A DNA stretch of 64,000 bases from Ensifer sp. IC3342 (GTDB lineage: Bacteria > Pseudomonadota > Alphaproteobacteria > Rhizobiales > Rhizobiaceae), in the NCBI RefSeq assembly GCF_020193655.1, contig NZ_JADYVE010000001.1, positions 372,001 through 436,000 on the forward strand. The letters are read 5' to 3'. Position numbers and translations under genes: made by a program. Below are positions 52,374-62,350 of this stretch, piece by piece. The notes below the pieces were generated by a model that saw only the letters and a program-made list of their open reading frames with translations, searched no databases and was not told the DNA's origin. Position 1 is the first letter of the stretch. Each line of letters opens with the position of its first letter.

Positions 52374-52684
52374 GCGCGTGACCATAGTCCCGGATCCCTA
52401 TCTGTCTCAACCGTTTCGGTTCCGACACCTCCAGCGCCGCGCGCCTGATGTGACGCGCGAAGGTCGCTGCAGCACTTTGAATTGCCGCATGATTTCGACC
52501 CGACCAGCCATGCAGCAGCACCGTAGCAACCGTCGCTTTGGCCCGAATGAAAAGCGCCGCGAAATCACTCGGATGTCGCGGCACAGTTAGATCGTGGTAA
52601 TTGCGGATTGTGCCACCCATCACCGCGATCGGTCAGAATAGATCGGAGCGGGCGCCCCACTCCGATCCTTCGATGGCCGCGTTA
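52374..52684. other. Intergenic region with repeat copy F
   Basis: 311 bp between the response regulator start and the degP stop; includes repeat copy F at 52429-52500 and the promoter region of the two-component pair. No gene is supported. Confidence 0.55.
52429..52500. repeat. Dispersed mosaic repeat, copy F
   Basis: CTCCAGCGCCGCGCGCCTGA, TGTGACGCGCGAAGGTCGCT, GCAGCACTTTGAATTGCCGC, ATGATTTCGACC. It has the first block and the beginning of the second, same orientation as copy C. Confidence 0.8.
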
Positions 52685-54238
52685 TCAGCCTTGGTCGATC
52701 GGAAGCGCGACAAAGCGGCTGCCGTCTTCGGTTTCGATCTGGAACAGCGCCTTGGTCCGTCCATCCTTCTTGGCATTGTTGATCACCTTGAGGATGTCGT
52801 CCGCCGACTTCACTTCCTGATTGTTGACTGTGACGATCTTCTCGCCTTCCTTGAGGCCACGGTCGCCGGCGTCAGAGTCCGGATCGACGGAAGCGATCGT
52901 CACGCCGGTGCCGTCCTCGGAAGGCGTCACCGTCACACCGAGACCGGCAAGAGCTTCATCGCCGGCAGTCGGGCCCTGCTCGGACCGCTCGTCCTTCGGC
53001 TGCGCGGCGTCGCTGGTGTCGCTCGGCAGGTTGCCGATTTCGAGCTTGACGCTCTGCGACTTGCCGTCACGCCACAGGGTCACGTCGGCGGAAGACCCGG
53101 GACGCAGCGCCGCAACCTTGCGGGCCAGATCGCGCGGATCCTTGATCGGCTCACCGTTCAGTGCCGTCACCACATCGCCCTTCTTGATCCCGGCCTTTTC
53201 TCCCGGAGAACCGGCTTGCGGTTCTACGACCAAAGCGCCGCTTGCTTCGGAGAGACCGAGCGAATCGGCGATGTCCTTCGTTACGGGCTGGATCTGAACG
53301 CCAAGCCAACCGCGCGAAACGGTACCGTCTTTCATGAGATCGCCGACGACGTCCTTGGCAACAGATGCGGGGATCGCGAAGGCGATGCCGACATTGCCGC
53401 CCGACGGGGCCAGAATGGCGGTGTTGATGCCAACAACCTCACCCGAGAGGTTGAACGTCGGACCACCGGAGTTGCCGCGGTTAACGGCAGCGTCGACCTG
53501 CAGGTAGTCGTCATAGGGGCCGGAGCCGATGTCGCGGCCGCGAGCCGAGACAATACCGGCCGTCACCGTTCCGCCGAGGCCAAACGGGTTGCCGACCGCG
53601 ACGACCCAATCGCCGACGCGAACCTTGCTATCGTCCGCGAAGCTCACATAGGTGAATTTCCTGTTGTCGTCGACCTTGAGTACCGCAAGGTCAGTACGGC
53701 TGTCCTTACCGACCAGCTTGGCATCTAGCTCCGTTCCGTCGTTCAGGATGACCGTGAAGGCGGAGCCATCGGCGACGACGTGGTTGTTGGTCACGAGGTA
53801 GCCGTCTTCGGTGATGAAGAAGCCGGAACCCTGGCCGCGCGGGCGAAGCCGACCCTCGTCGCGCGGACCACGGAGATCAGGCCGACGCTCGGCACGGTCA
53901 TCGCCACGCGGGCCGCCGAATTCGCGGAAGAAGCGCTTCAGGGGATGATCATCGGGCAGATCTTCGAGGCCGCGACCGCCGAAGTCGAAGCTGAAGTTGC
54001 TGGTTTCATCGTCGGAAGTATTCACGCGCGACTGCACGCGAACGGAAACGACGGCCGGCGAAACCGCGTCAACGACATTCGCGAAGCTCGGGACCGAGGG
54101 AGCCTCTGCCTTCACCGCTTCGGCGAAGGACTGCGAAATCTGAGCCGGCAGGCCGCTGGTCAGCATGACCGTCGCGAGACCGGCGACGGTGGAGGTTTTC
54201 AGAACCGTCTTCAGGGATGGACGTGTGATCTTGGACAT
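52685..54238 (-). CDS. degP: Periplasmic serine protease DegP/HtrA
   Basis: DegP degrades misfolded periplasmic proteins and can act as a chaperone. The 517-residue protein has a signal peptide region (about 1-37, ending with ISQSFAEAVKA), the trypsin-like domain with catalytic triad segments TNNHVVADGS (His), DSRTDLAVLKV (Asp) and NRGNSGGPTFN (Ser), and two PDZ domains (about 300-395 and 420-510). The start MSKITRPSLK at 54238 has AGAAGG upstream. It lies directly downstream of the cytochrome c maturation operon on the same strand, as I recall for S. meliloti cycHJKL-degP. Confidence 0.95.
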   Translation of the reverse strand: MSKITRPSLKTVLKTSTVAGLATVMLTSGLPAQISQSFAEAVKAEAPSVPSFANVVDAVSPAVVSVRVQSRVNTSDDETSNFSFDFGGRGLEDLPDDHPLKRFFREFGGPRGDDRAERRPDLRGPRDEGRLRPRGQGSGFFITEDGYLVTNNHVVADGSAFTVILNDGTELDAKLVGKDSRTDLAVLKVDDNRKFTYVSFADDSKVRVGDWVVAVGNPFGLGGTVTAGIVSARGRDIGSGPYDDYLQVDAAVNRGNSGGPTFNLSGEVVGINTAILAPSGGNVGIAFAIPASVAKDVVGDLMKDGTVSRGWLGVQIQPVTKDIADSLGLSEASGALVVEPQAGSPGEKAGIKKGDVVTALNGEPIKDPRDLARKVAALRPGSSADVTLWRDGKSQSVKLEIGNLPSDTSDAAQPKDERSEQGPTAGDEALAGLGVTVTPSEDGTGVTIASVDPDSDAGDRGLKEGEKIVTVNNQEVKSADDILKVINNAKKDGRTKALFQIETEDGSRFVALPIDQG

Positions 54239-54586
54239 TCGCTTTTGCCTTCTCTCTTCCTGGAAGCCATCGCCAACGGCATGCTGCTTCAAAACCTTGA
54301 CCATGAGAGTTCCCGAACGGGTATTTGGCATCCGAGGAACTGCTCGCCTGGCTGTGACTGGAGGAACAGCCGATGATGAAAGGTGTAACGGATGGGACCT
54401 TACTGAGTTCTGTCCGGCAGATGAATATTTGGTAATGTTCCCACGGCCGCGGGAGAGACACTATTCAGCGCCATGCGGACCGGCGCCATGGTTCGTTTCC
54501 AATATGCGGAATCGCTGAGCATCCTGAATATCGTCCGATATCAAAGGCGCGATCTTCAGAACTCCCGGGTATCTGGGAATGATGCT
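54239..54586. other. Intergenic region between cycL and degP
   Basis: 348 bp containing the degP promoter region. No gene and no strong repeat are recognisable; a short inverted CCCGGGTATCTGGGA near 54565-54579 is weak. It shows that degP has room for its own promoter. Confidence 0.5.
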
Positions 54587-55042
54587 CTAGGACCTCAAAA
54601 GCTTGTCCAACTCTTCCTTTTCCTTGTCGGAAAGCGGCGCGCCAAGCGTACCAGCGCTGCGTCGGCGCGCAGCCAAAACGACGGCAACGCCACCGCAAAG
54701 AAGCAGGATGACGGGCATGCCCCAGAGGATCACAGTCTTTGCCTCGAAACGCGGCTTCAGCAGCACGAACTCACCATAGCGGGAGACGACATAGGCGATC
54801 ACCGCTTCGTCCGTGTCGCCATTCGTCAACCGTTCGCGCACCAGCACCCGCAAATCCTTGGCGAGTTCGGCGTTGGAGTCGTCGATCGACTGGTTCTGGC
54901 AGACCATGCAGCGAAGTTTGGCCGAGATCGCACGCGCACGCGCTTCGAGTGCCGGATCGGCAAGCACCTCGTCCGGATTGACCGCCAAGGCGGGCACCAC
55001 GGAAGAGAGGCAAAGGAAAAGCGTAAGCAGCAAACGGATCAT
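54587..55042 (-). CDS. cycL: Cytochrome c maturation protein CcmH/CycL
   Basis: A membrane-anchored thiol protein of the haem lyase complex that reduces apocytochrome c for haem attachment. The 151-residue product has a signal sequence [20 protein letters not shown], the redox motif [19 protein letters not shown] (C-x-x-C at about 45-48), and a C-terminal membrane helix ([20 protein letters not shown]) with a charged tail. It overlaps cycK by 4 bp as the last gene of the operon. Confidence 0.95.
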   Translation of the reverse strand: MIRLLLTLFLCLSSVVPALAVNPDEVLADPALEARARAISAKLRCMVCQNQSIDDSNAELAKDLRVLVRERLTNGDTDEAVIAYVVSRYGEFVLLKPRFEAKTVILWGMPVILLLCGGVAVVLAARRRSAGTLGAPLSDKEKEELDKLLRS

Positions 55043-57027
55043 TCGGCTGCCCCCAAGGCGAGCCCTGCGGCCCTTTTTGCACGCGTCGGTGCCCCAACCC
55101 GCAGACGGCGGTCACTGAGGGAGACGACGCCGCCCGTCATCATGATCAGCGCCCCGCCCCAGATGCAAAGGATCATCGGCTTCCACCAGACGCGCACGAC
55201 GATTCCGCCGTCTGTCATCGGATCGCCGAGGGAAACATAGAGCTGGCTGAGGCCAAAGGTCCGAATTCCGGCCTCCGTCGTCGGCATCCGGCGCGCCGTA
55301 TAGAGCCGCTTCGACGACCAGATTTCAGTGACCGCTACGCCGCCCCGGCTGACGGTGAAATGCCCGGTTTCGTCGGTATAGTTCGGTCCGCGCCCCTGGC
55401 GCATGCCGTCGAAGCGCAGGGTATAGCCGCCGGCGTCCACCATCATTCCCGGCTTCATCTCGACGACTGTCTCAGTCTCGAAAGCGGTGACGGCGACGAT
55501 GCCGATCAACGTGACGCCCAGTCCAGCATGGGCGAGTGCTGTCCCGAAGGCGGAGCGCGGAAGGCCTGAAAGCCGCTTCCACGCAATGCTGCCGGCCACT
55601 TTGCCGATACCGGCACGCAGAACCAGGTCGGTCAACGCGCCCACGATCAGATAGACGCCGAGGGCAATGCCGAGGAGAGCGAGTACTGGGCCGCCATTCA
55701 TTGCGTAGTAATAGACCGCAGCGACAAGGAGGCCGACCGTGGCCGCAACGAACAAACGCTGGGCAACACCTGTGAGATCGCCGCGCTTCCAGGCAAGCAG
55801 TGGGCCGAAGGGAACCGCGCAGAGCAGCGGCAGCATCAGCAGGCCGAAGGTCATGTTGAAGAACGGTGCACCGACCGAGATCTTTTCCCCCGTCAGAGCT
55901 TCAAGCACCAGGGGATAAAGCGTGCCGGTAAGCACCGTCGCTGCCGCCGTCGTGAGTATGAGGTTGTTGAGAACGAGTGCGCCTTCGCGCGAGATCGGCG
56001 CAAAAAGTCCGCCGGACTTAAGACGGGAGGCCCGGAGTGCGAAAAGCGAAAACGCGCCGCCGATGAAGACAACGAGTATGGCGAGAATGAAGATCCCGCG
56101 CGTCGGATCGGTCGCAAAAGCATGCACCGACGTGAGCACGCCCGATCGGACGAGGAAGGTACCGAGCAGCGACAGCGAGAAGGTCATGATCGCCAGCAGC
56201 ACGGTCCAGATCTTCAGCGCCTCGCGCTTTTCCATCACCAGTGCCGAGTGTAAGAGCGCCGTGCCGGCAAGCCAGGGCATGAACGAGGCGTTTTCGACCG
56301 GGTCCCAGAACCACCAGCCGCCCCAGCCAAGTTCGTAATAGGCCCAGTAGGAGCCCATGGCGATGCCCGCCGTCAGGAAGGTCCAGGCGGCAAGCGTCCA
56401 TGGACGCACCCAACGCGCCCATGCCGCGTCGATGCGGCCTTCGATCAGTGCCGCGACCGCAAAGGAAAAGCATACGGAAAAGCCGACATAGCCGAGGTAG
56501 AGCAGCGGCGGATGGATGGCGAGGCCGACATCCTGAAGCACGGGGTTTAGGTCCTTGCCCTCTCCCGGAGCCGGAACGAGGCGGGCAAAGGGGTTGGACG
56601 TCAGCAGGATGAAGAGCGCAAAGGCGGCCGCGATCCAGGCCTGCACGGCAAGCACGGTCGCCTTCAGCGTTTCCGGAAGGTTGCGGCCGAAAAGCGCCAC
56701 GAGGGCGGAAAAGAAGACGAGGATCAACAGCCATAACAGCATCGACCCCTCGTGGTTCCCCCACACACCGGAAATCTTGTAGATCAAGGGCTTGAGCGAA
56801 TGCGAGTTCTCCCAGACGTTCCGCACGGAGAAGTCGGAGGTCACGTAGGCGAAGGTTAGCACCGTAAAGGAGAAGGCAACGAGCAAGGCGCAGACGAGCG
56901 CGGCGCTCGATGCGAGTTCCATCAGCGCGCGATCAGCGCGCCGCGCCCCTGCGATCGGCAAGACCGCCTGGATGAGCGCCGTCGCGAGCGCCAGCACCAA
57001 AGCATAATGTCCGAGCTCGATGATCAT
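55039..57027 (-). CDS. cycK: Cytochrome c haem lyase subunit CcmF/CycK
   Basis: CcmF is the large integral component of the haem lyase that joins haem to apocytochrome c in the periplasm. The 662-residue protein has about fifteen hydrophobic segments. The tryptophan-rich WWD motif reads [20 protein letters not shown], with conserved histidines nearby ([30 protein letters not shown]). A soluble periplasmic domain lies near the C-terminus (from about residue 515). Its start overlaps cycJ by 4 bp and its end overlaps cycL by 4 bp. Confidence 0.96.
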   Translation of the reverse strand: MIIELGHYALVLALATALIQAVLPIAGARRADRALMELASSAALVCALLVAFSFTVLTFAYVTSDFSVRNVWENSHSLKPLIYKISGVWGNHEGSMLLWLLILVFFSALVALFGRNLPETLKATVLAVQAWIAAAFALFILLTSNPFARLVPAPGEGKDLNPVLQDVGLAIHPPLLYLGYVGFSVCFSFAVAALIEGRIDAAWARWVRPWTLAAWTFLTAGIAMGSYWAYYELGWGGWWFWDPVENASFMPWLAGTALLHSALVMEKREALKIWTVLLAIMTFSLSLLGTFLVRSGVLTSVHAFATDPTRGIFILAILVVFIGGAFSLFALRASRLKSGGLFAPISREGALVLNNLILTTAAATVLTGTLYPLVLEALTGEKISVGAPFFNMTFGLLMLPLLCAVPFGPLLAWKRGDLTGVAQRLFVAATVGLLVAAVYYYAMNGGPVLALLGIALGVYLIVGALTDLVLRAGIGKVAGSIAWKRLSGLPRSAFGTALAHAGLGVTLIGIVAVTAFETETVVEMKPGMMVDAGGYTLRFDGMRQGRGPNYTDETGHFTVSRGGVAVTEIWSSKRLYTARRMPTTEAGIRTFGLSQLYVSLGDPMTDGGIVVRVWWKPMILCIWGGALIMMTGGVVSLSDRRLRVGAPTRAKRAAGLALGAAE

Positions 57028-57476
57028 TGGATGTTTTCCTTGCCACCGAGCGCAACACCCTGTGCCTTCAGACGGTCTGCAACGTCTTTCGGCATATAGG
57101 TCTCATCGTGCTTGGCGAGCACCGTATCCGCAACGAATACCGGGCTGCCCGCGACAAAAGCGCCCTCAGCCACAACACCCTGCCCCTCGCGGAAGAGGTC
57201 GGGCAGGATGCCGGTGTAAGTCACCGGTACTGTTCCCAGCGTATCTGTAACGTTGAAGGTGACTGTCTTGCCCTCGCCACGCTGGAGCGAACCAGTTTCG
57301 ACGAGACCGCCCAGGCGAATGCGTGTTCCCGGCGCAAGGCTGGCCTTTGCGAGATCGCCCGGAACATAGAAGTAAGCGACCGCCTGGCTGAAGGCGAACA
57401 TGACCAGGAAGACGGCGGCCATCAAGAAGCCGACGCCACCGCCGATGATCGCCAACCGTTTCTGCTTGCGTGTCAT
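57024..57476 (-). CDS. cycJ: Haem chaperone CcmE/CycJ
   Basis: CcmE carries haem covalently and delivers it to the haem lyase. The 150-residue protein has a short cytoplasmic start ([10 protein letters not shown]), a membrane helix ([20 protein letters not shown]), an OB-fold domain with [14 protein letters not shown], and the haem-binding [10 protein letters not shown], with the conserved His and downstream Tyr. It overlaps cycH and cycK by 4 bp on each side. Confidence 0.96.
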   Translation of the reverse strand: MTRKQKRLAIIGGGVGFLMAAVFLVMFAFSQAVAYFYVPGDLAKASLAPGTRIRLGGLVETGSLQRGEGKTVTFNVTDTLGTVPVTYTGILPDLFREGQGVVAEGAFVAGSPVFVADTVLAKHDETYMPKDVADRLKAQGVALGGKENIQ

Positions 57477-58618
57477 TGTTCTTCTCCGTCCGCGTCGATC
57501 CCGAGTTCGCGGCCGAGAGCCAGCAACTGCTTCCCTTGATCCCCTGTGGCCGGGAACGCCTTCAGCCCTTGCTGTAGAGCGTCGCGCGCCTTGTCTCTTT
57601 GATCAAGCACAACGTAGGAACGGATCAGGCGCATCCATCCTTCGAAGTTCGCGGGATTTTCCTTCAGTTTGCTCGACAGGCTGTCGACCATGCCGCGGAT
57701 CATGGCCTGGCGCTCGCCGGCATCCATCTGCGCGGCGGCCGCCATATCCTCCGACGTCGGGTTTGCAGGCATCGTATTGCCGGCCGGCGCCTGACCGGCG
57801 GACAGCTCTGCGATGTGCTGGTTCACCAATGGCAGCCAAGGCGCGTCGGCGGGAGAATTGCCGGCAAGCTTGCGGAACGCGGCGAGCGCATCCTGCTGTC
57901 TACCCTCCTGCTTGAGGCCGAGAGCCAGATAGAATTCCGAGCGCGGGTCGTTGGGGTCAAGGGCAAGCGACTTCTTCAAGGCCTCCTGCGCATCGGCCGT
58001 CACCAGGCCGCCGGACTGCACGATCAACGCCTCTGCATAACCGCCGAGTCTGGCGGGCGTCGGCCCGAGCAGGCGGATCGCCTGATCGTAGGCGGCAACA
58101 GCGTCCTCGACCCGGCCGCTGCGCATATAGATCGGCGCCAGCAGATCCCAGCCCTGGCCATCGCCCGGATTGACCGCGAGATGGTTTTCGGCCCGTGCAA
58201 TCAAAATGTTGATGTCGTCACCCGGATTGGCAAGTCTGGCCGCAAGCGGTTGCGCCGGCACGCCGGGACTGCCGGTGACGAGATAGAGGCAAAGCCCCAC
58301 CGCGGGAAGACAGAGAAGAACGAAGAACTGCGCGATGTGGTTCGAGCGCAGAGTTTTCGGGCCACTCTCCTCAAGGTGCGCGTCCGCGGCGCTTGCCGCA
58401 AGCAGCCTGCGCGCGATCTCGGCCCTGGCGAGTTCCGCGTCCTCGTTGCTGATCAGGCCGGACTTCTGATCCCGTGTCACTTCCTCGAGCTGGTCGCGAT
58501 AGACCTCGATGTCATGGCTGTGGGGAGAGGAAAGCGGTGCCACTGCCCGCATCAGCGGGAGAACGAGCGCGACAGCGGCTGCCGCCGTCAAGATAGCGAC
58601 GAGGATCCAAAACAACAT
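57473..58618 (-). CDS. cycH: Cytochrome c maturation protein CcmI/CycH
   Basis: CcmI holds apocytochrome c for haem ligation. The 381-residue protein has two membrane segments ([40 protein letters not shown]), separated by a cytoplasmic loop, and a periplasmic TPR-containing C-terminal part with [30 protein letters not shown] as one repeat and [20 protein letters not shown] as another. It is the first gene of the cycHJKL operon, with ATGA overlap to cycJ. Confidence 0.94.
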   Translation of the reverse strand: MLFWILVAILTAAAAVALVLPLMRAVAPLSSPHSHDIEVYRDQLEEVTRDQKSGLISNEDAELARAEIARRLLAASAADAHLEESGPKTLRSNHIAQFFVLLCLPAVGLCLYLVTGSPGVPAQPLAARLANPGDDINILIARAENHLAVNPGDGQGWDLLAPIYMRSGRVEDAVAAYDQAIRLLGPTPARLGGYAEALIVQSGGLVTADAQEALKKSLALDPNDPRSEFYLALGLKQEGRQQDALAAFRKLAGNSPADAPWLPLVNQHIAELSAGQAPAGNTMPANPTSEDMAAAAQMDAGERQAMIRGMVDSLSSKLKENPANFEGWMRLIRSYVVLDQRDKARDALQQGLKAFPATGDQGKQLLALGRELGIDADGEEQ

Positions 58619-58761
58619 GGAGGGGAAATACTATGAGCCCCGCGCCATTCCAACTCGAAAACAGGCAATGACGGAGATTTGAGGCGTTTCGCCGCAAGGT
58701 CGCCCGCGCATTTCGCTGGTTTGGTAGGCCTAAAGCGCGCCACCGAAGTGACGCTGCGACT

Positions 58762-59208
58762 TCATGTCAGCGGCGTCCAGCTTCCATCGGGATTGCGGCA
58801 CGCCGCTCCGCGCGCGGTCGTTTGCTGTCCCTTGACGGTCACAGTGTGGCTGTATTGACGACAATTCTGCGAACCGACCTGATAGGGTGCCGCAGCGACG
58901 ACCGAACCGCTGACGCCGCGTCCTTCCCAGACGACCGGCTGCCCGCCCGGTGCGGCCTCCAGCGCCCGATACTCGGCCTCGAGCGCCCTCTGCCGATCGG
59001 ACTTGCCGAGATCGATCCCATCGAGGCGCCCGATGACACCACCCTGCAGCGCCGCGATATAGGCCGTCGACGAGGCTCCTCGCGTTGCGGTCGCAGAAAG
59101 AGCCGAGACGGCCCCACGCTGGCCGTTCGACGCCGTGCCGCAACCAGCCAGTGCGACGGCAGACGCGATGACGGCGATCCTACCGCTGGCGACAAAGGCT
59201 CGTGTCAT
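58762..59208 (-). CDS. Small lipoprotein, surface-antigen-like
   Basis: A 148-residue exported protein with signal sequence MTRAFVASGRIAVIASAVAL and lipobox AGC at about 20-23 (LAGC), so a lipoprotein is expected. The rest shows VWEGRGVSGSVVAAAPYQVG, CRQYSHTVTVKGQQTTARGA and CRNPDGSWTPLT, the C-terminal pattern of the 17-kDa/surface-antigen-like group with two cysteines. An alternative start at 59226 has GGGGGA upstream. It is a single gene between cycH and feuQ. The function is unknown; an outer-membrane structural role is possible. Confidence 0.75.
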   Translation of the reverse strand: MTRAFVASGRIAVIASAVALAGCGTASNGQRGAVSALSATATRGASSTAYIAALQGGVIGRLDGIDLGKSDRQRALEAEYRALEAAPGGQPVVWEGRGVSGSVVAAAPYQVGSQNCRQYSHTVTVKGQQTTARGAACRNPDGSWTPLT

Positions 59209-59383
59209 TACTGCGTGGTTCCTCATGATCCCCCGACAACTCAACTGCACCGCAAACCACCCGCCCCGCCTTCCCACATTGGCGGCGGACAGGTGGCACC
59301 CATCGATTTTCTTTTTGCACTCCCCGGCGTATCAGGCAACCATACCCTTTTGGGCATCGGCATTTTCAGCCGCGGTGTGGCTG

Positions 59384-60769
59384 CTAAACCGCAGCAGGCA
59401 AAACGAGTTGGGCCCGCAATCCTCCTTCGTCGCGCCGAGAAAGTTCGACCGTGCCTTGATATTCCCCGACAATTTCACTCACGATCGAAAGTCCAAGTCC
59501 GGTGCCGGGCTTGCTCTCATCGAGCCTCTTGCCACGCTTCATTGCCAAGGCGATCTGGTCGGGATCGAGCCCCGGACCATCATCATCGACGTCGAGTACG
59601 ATCCAGTGACGACCCTGATCCTTGCCGTGTACGTCTTCCGGGGCCGGCCGGACAGTTAGGCTGACATGGTCGCGTGCATGCCGCGCAGCGTTTTCGAGCA
59701 AATTGCCGACCGTTTCCTCGACGTCCTGTTGCTCCATCGCCAAAATCAGGCCCGGCGGATTGATCGCCAGGCTGAACTGCTTTTCCGGATTGAGGCGCCG
59801 CATCACCCGGACAAGCCGTTCGAGCGCGGGCTGAGCCTCGGTTCTGGCGAGGATCGACCCCCGCTGCGCGGCGATGCGCGCGCGGCTGAGATAGATTTGC
59901 ACCTGAGTCTGCATCGCGTCGGCCTGCGTCCTCACCAACTCCCCATGCGGTGTTTCCAGCACACGCGCCTCGTTGAGCAGAACTGCGATCGGCGTCTTCA
60001 GGGAATGGGCAAGGTTGCCGACCTGCATGCGCGCCCGATCGATGATACGGCGATTGCTGTCGATCAGGGCGTTCACCTCGTTGGCAAGCGGCTGGATCTC
60101 ACGCGGGAAAGCGCCGTCCAGGCGCTCGCTCTCGCCCGCGCGGATCTTTTCAAGAGAGCGGCGCACCTGGTCCAGCGGCCGAAGACCGAACAGAATGGTC
60201 AGCGCATTGACGCCAAGGCCGCCGAGGCCGAAGATCGACAGCGCGATGGTGAGGTTGCGGGTGAAGCGATCGATATCCGCCTCCAGCACATCGCGATTGC
60301 CTGCGACGCGAAAACGGGCGGCATGCCCCTGAATGTCGAGCACGACCTCGGTTTCGGCCACCTCGACCTCGTTTCCGAACGGATCCATGGTGGTGTAAAA
60401 GCGCTCGTAGCGAATATCGAAGGGCACCTCGTCAACACTGGCAATAGGCAGTTTTGCTGATCCGAGAGACGTGGACAGCAGTGGCGGCGTGTCAAATTCG
60501 CCGATCGGTTCGACGATCCAGTACCATCCGGTTTGGGGTTGGGAGAAACGAAGGTCGCCGAGTTGCGGACTTCCGGATAGAACGGCCTTCTCGTCGACGG
60601 AAATCGAGTTGATGACATTGTAGAGCTGCGCGCGCAGCAGATCCTGGAAGCCGCGCTCAGACCCTTGTCTGTACAGCGCGGAGATAACCACTCCAATCAC
60701 TACCAGGGCGACGACGGCCCAAACGGTCGAAACCGCCAGTACGCGGGCCGTGAGCGATCTAATTGCCAT
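59384..60769 (-). CDS. feuQ: Sensor histidine kinase FeuQ
   Basis: A 461-residue PhoQ-like sensor kinase and partner of FeuP. Two membrane segments (VSTVWAVVALVVIGVVISAL; NLTIALSIFGLGGLGVNAL) flank a periplasmic domain of about 130 residues. The phospho-accepting region is VGNLAHSLKTPIAVLLNEA, then the ATPase domain with NLLENAARHARD, VDDDGPGLDPDQI and GTGLGLSIVSEIV. In S. meliloti FeuPQ controls cyclic beta-glucan export (ndvA) and is needed for hypo-osmotic growth and symbiosis. The gene overlaps feuP by 11 bp. Confidence 0.9.
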   Translation of the reverse strand: MAIRSLTARVLAVSTVWAVVALVVIGVVISALYRQGSERGFQDLLRAQLYNVINSISVDEKAVLSGSPQLGDLRFSQPQTGWYWIVEPIGEFDTPPLLSTSLGSAKLPIASVDEVPFDIRYERFYTTMDPFGNEVEVAETEVVLDIQGHAARFRVAGNRDVLEADIDRFTRNLTIALSIFGLGGLGVNALTILFGLRPLDQVRRSLEKIRAGESERLDGAFPREIQPLANEVNALIDSNRRIIDRARMQVGNLAHSLKTPIAVLLNEARVLETPHGELVRTQADAMQTQVQIYLSRARIAAQRGSILARTEAQPALERLVRVMRRLNPEKQFSLAINPPGLILAMEQQDVEETVGNLLENAARHARDHVSLTVRPAPEDVHGKDQGRHWIVLDVDDDGPGLDPDQIALAMKRGKRLDESKPGTGLGLSIVSEIVGEYQGTVELSRRDEGGLRAQLVLPAAV

Positions 60770-61430
60770 TGCCGGGCGCTTGCATGCGATATCCGAGGCC
60801 GCGAACCGTTTCGATCAGGTCGTTGCCGATCTTCTTGCGCAACCGACCGACAAACACTTCGATCGTGTTGGAGTCGCGGTCGAAATCCTGATCATACATG
60901 TGTTCGACCAGTTCCGTGCGCGATACCACCTGCCCCATATGGTGCATCAGGTAGGAGAGCAGCCGGAACTCATGCGACGTGAGCTTCAGCGGCACGCCGC
61001 GAACGGTCGCTTTCGAACCCTTGGTATCGAGCCGTACCGGACCGCAGACAATCTCCGAACTTGCATGACCCGCGGCCCGGCGGATCAATGCGCGGATGCG
61101 GGCAAGAACCTCCTCCACATGGAAGGGCTTGGCCACATAGTCATCGGCACCGGCGTCGATACCGGCCACCTTATCGCTCCAGCGGTCGCGTGCGGTCAGA
61201 ATCAGGACCGGCATGGTCTTGCCGTCGCCGCGCCACTTTTCGAGGACGGTAATGCCGTCCATCTCCGGTAGGCCGATGTCGAGGATTACCGCGTCATAGG
61301 GTTCCGCGTCACCAAGATAGTGGCCCTCCTCACCGTCGAAGGCCTGATCGACGACGTAGCCGGCTTCTTTCAACGCGTCAGCCAGCTGCCTGTTCAGGTT
61401 GGCATCGTCCTCGACTATAAGAATGCGCAT
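60759..61430 (-). CDS. feuP: Response regulator FeuP
   Basis: A 223-residue OmpR/PhoP-type response regulator. The receiver shows MRILIVEDDANLNRQLADAL, the phospho-acceptor in AVILDIGLPEMDG (about Asp51) and the lysine in GADDYVAKPFHVEE. The DNA-binding domain has LTSHEFRLLSYLMHHMGQVV SRTELVEHMYDQDFDRDSNT. The sequence closely matches what I remember of rhizobial FeuP. It follows feuN by 41 bp and overlaps feuQ. Confidence 0.92.
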   Translation of the reverse strand: MRILIVEDDANLNRQLADALKEAGYVVDQAFDGEEGHYLGDAEPYDAVILDIGLPEMDGITVLEKWRGDGKTMPVLILTARDRWSDKVAGIDAGADDYVAKPFHVEEVLARIRALIRRAAGHASSEIVCGPVRLDTKGSKATVRGVPLKLTSHEFRLLSYLMHHMGQVVSRTELVEHMYDQDFDRDSNTIEVFVGRLRKKIGNDLIETVRGLGYRMQAPGNGN

Positions 61431-61471
61431 CTGCGTTCATTTCCCTTGCTCGTAGGTTACCCGCAAGCAGC

Positions 61472-61723
61472 CTACATCGGTACCTTCACCGTTACCTTCT
61501 TCGGCCGCCCACCGTTGCCCGGGATAAGCACCGTGATCACGCACTGACCGTCGGATGTCGGCTGGGCGGAGAGCAGTTCTCCACCCGTCTCGGCAACCAC
61601 TTGCGCGGCGGCAGCGCTGCAATCGCCAGCCGCGCGGACAACAGCCGAAGGCACGTTGATGGCAGGCGGCGAGAAGCCTGCGAGGCCTGCGGCAAGCGCG
61701 GCTATGATCACTGGTGAAGACAT
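61472..61723 (-). CDS. feuN: FeuN, modulator of FeuPQ (83 aa)
   Basis: An 83-residue exported protein: signal-like MSSPVIIAALAAGLAGFSPP, then VRAAGDCSAAAAQVVAETGG, and a tail DGQCVITVLIPGNGGRPKKV with two cysteines about 27 residues apart. Length, position directly upstream of feuP, and the small periplasmic design match FeuN of S. meliloti, a modulator that holds FeuPQ in check and is essential there. The start at 61723 gives exactly 83 residues; upstream codons lack character. The two Cys could form a disulfide. Confidence 0.85.
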   Translation of the reverse strand: MSSPVIIAALAAGLAGFSPPAINVPSAVVRAAGDCSAAAAQVVAETGGELLSAQPTSDGQCVITVLIPGNGGRPKKVTVKVPM

Positions 61724-62350
61724 GAACGCACTTTCGACTTGGGAAGCATCATGGCGAAAATCATTAACTGATACAGGCTGAATGGCAAATGAATGTCGGA
61801 TGCGACACGCCTTCCGACGGCGGTATTGGCACGCGGGAAAACGACCGTAGATTGCAGCGATTCCTCCTGTTGCGAAAGATCGCATAACTTAACCGGCACG
61901 GCTTTCGCCGGTCGTCAAAGGCAGTAATTGGTTAAGATCTCCGCAGAAGCATGTTTATGCTTATCGGCGCCCAGACTGCGACCGTGCCTTCTGGCCGGGA
62001 GGCCAGGCGGCCACGCGCCGTTCGGGCTTCTTTGATTCTTCTCAATCGCTTGCGGACTTTTTCTCAAGAATTGATTCCGACCCTTCAAAGGTTGCTTCAG
62101 CGTCTCCCCAAGTGAATCCGCGTCTTTGTTCAGGAATTTGAAAATGCATCGTTTTCCTGTTGCCGGGCGATAGCTCCAAGACCGGCGAAGCCCGCGCAAA
62201 CTGGTTCAAGAACAATTTTGTGGATCAATCGAACACTAATCGATTTAAAGAATATTCAATCGTTTAAATGATTTAAACCACTGATTTACAAAGCATTTAC
62301 GATGTGAAATGGTCCTGCATCTTTCAACCGACATGAGCCAGGAGAAACGG
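61724..62350. other. 627-bp intergenic region upstream of feuN
   Basis: Holds the feuNPQ promoter region and, near 62210-62300, an AT-rich patch with a perfect 17-bp palindrome GTTTAAATGATTTAAAC (62262-62278) close to related half-sites. No gene is supported. Confidence 0.55.
62262..62278. promoter_or_regulatory. AT-rich palindrome, possible operator
   Basis: GTTTAAATGATTTAAAC, arms of 8 bp around one base, with similar CGATTTAAAG about 20 bp upstream. It lies 73 bp before the small gene at 62351, so it could be a binding site for its control. No binding protein is implied by sequence alone. Confidence 0.35.

Noticed and set aside
52601-53728. 375-codon plus-strand frame opposite degP
   Set aside because: Antisense to the PDZ domains of DegP; no domain features.
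57599-58636. 345-codon plus-strand frame opposite cycH
   Set aside because: Shadow; the minus-strand CcmI/CycH reading has membrane helices and TPR repeats.
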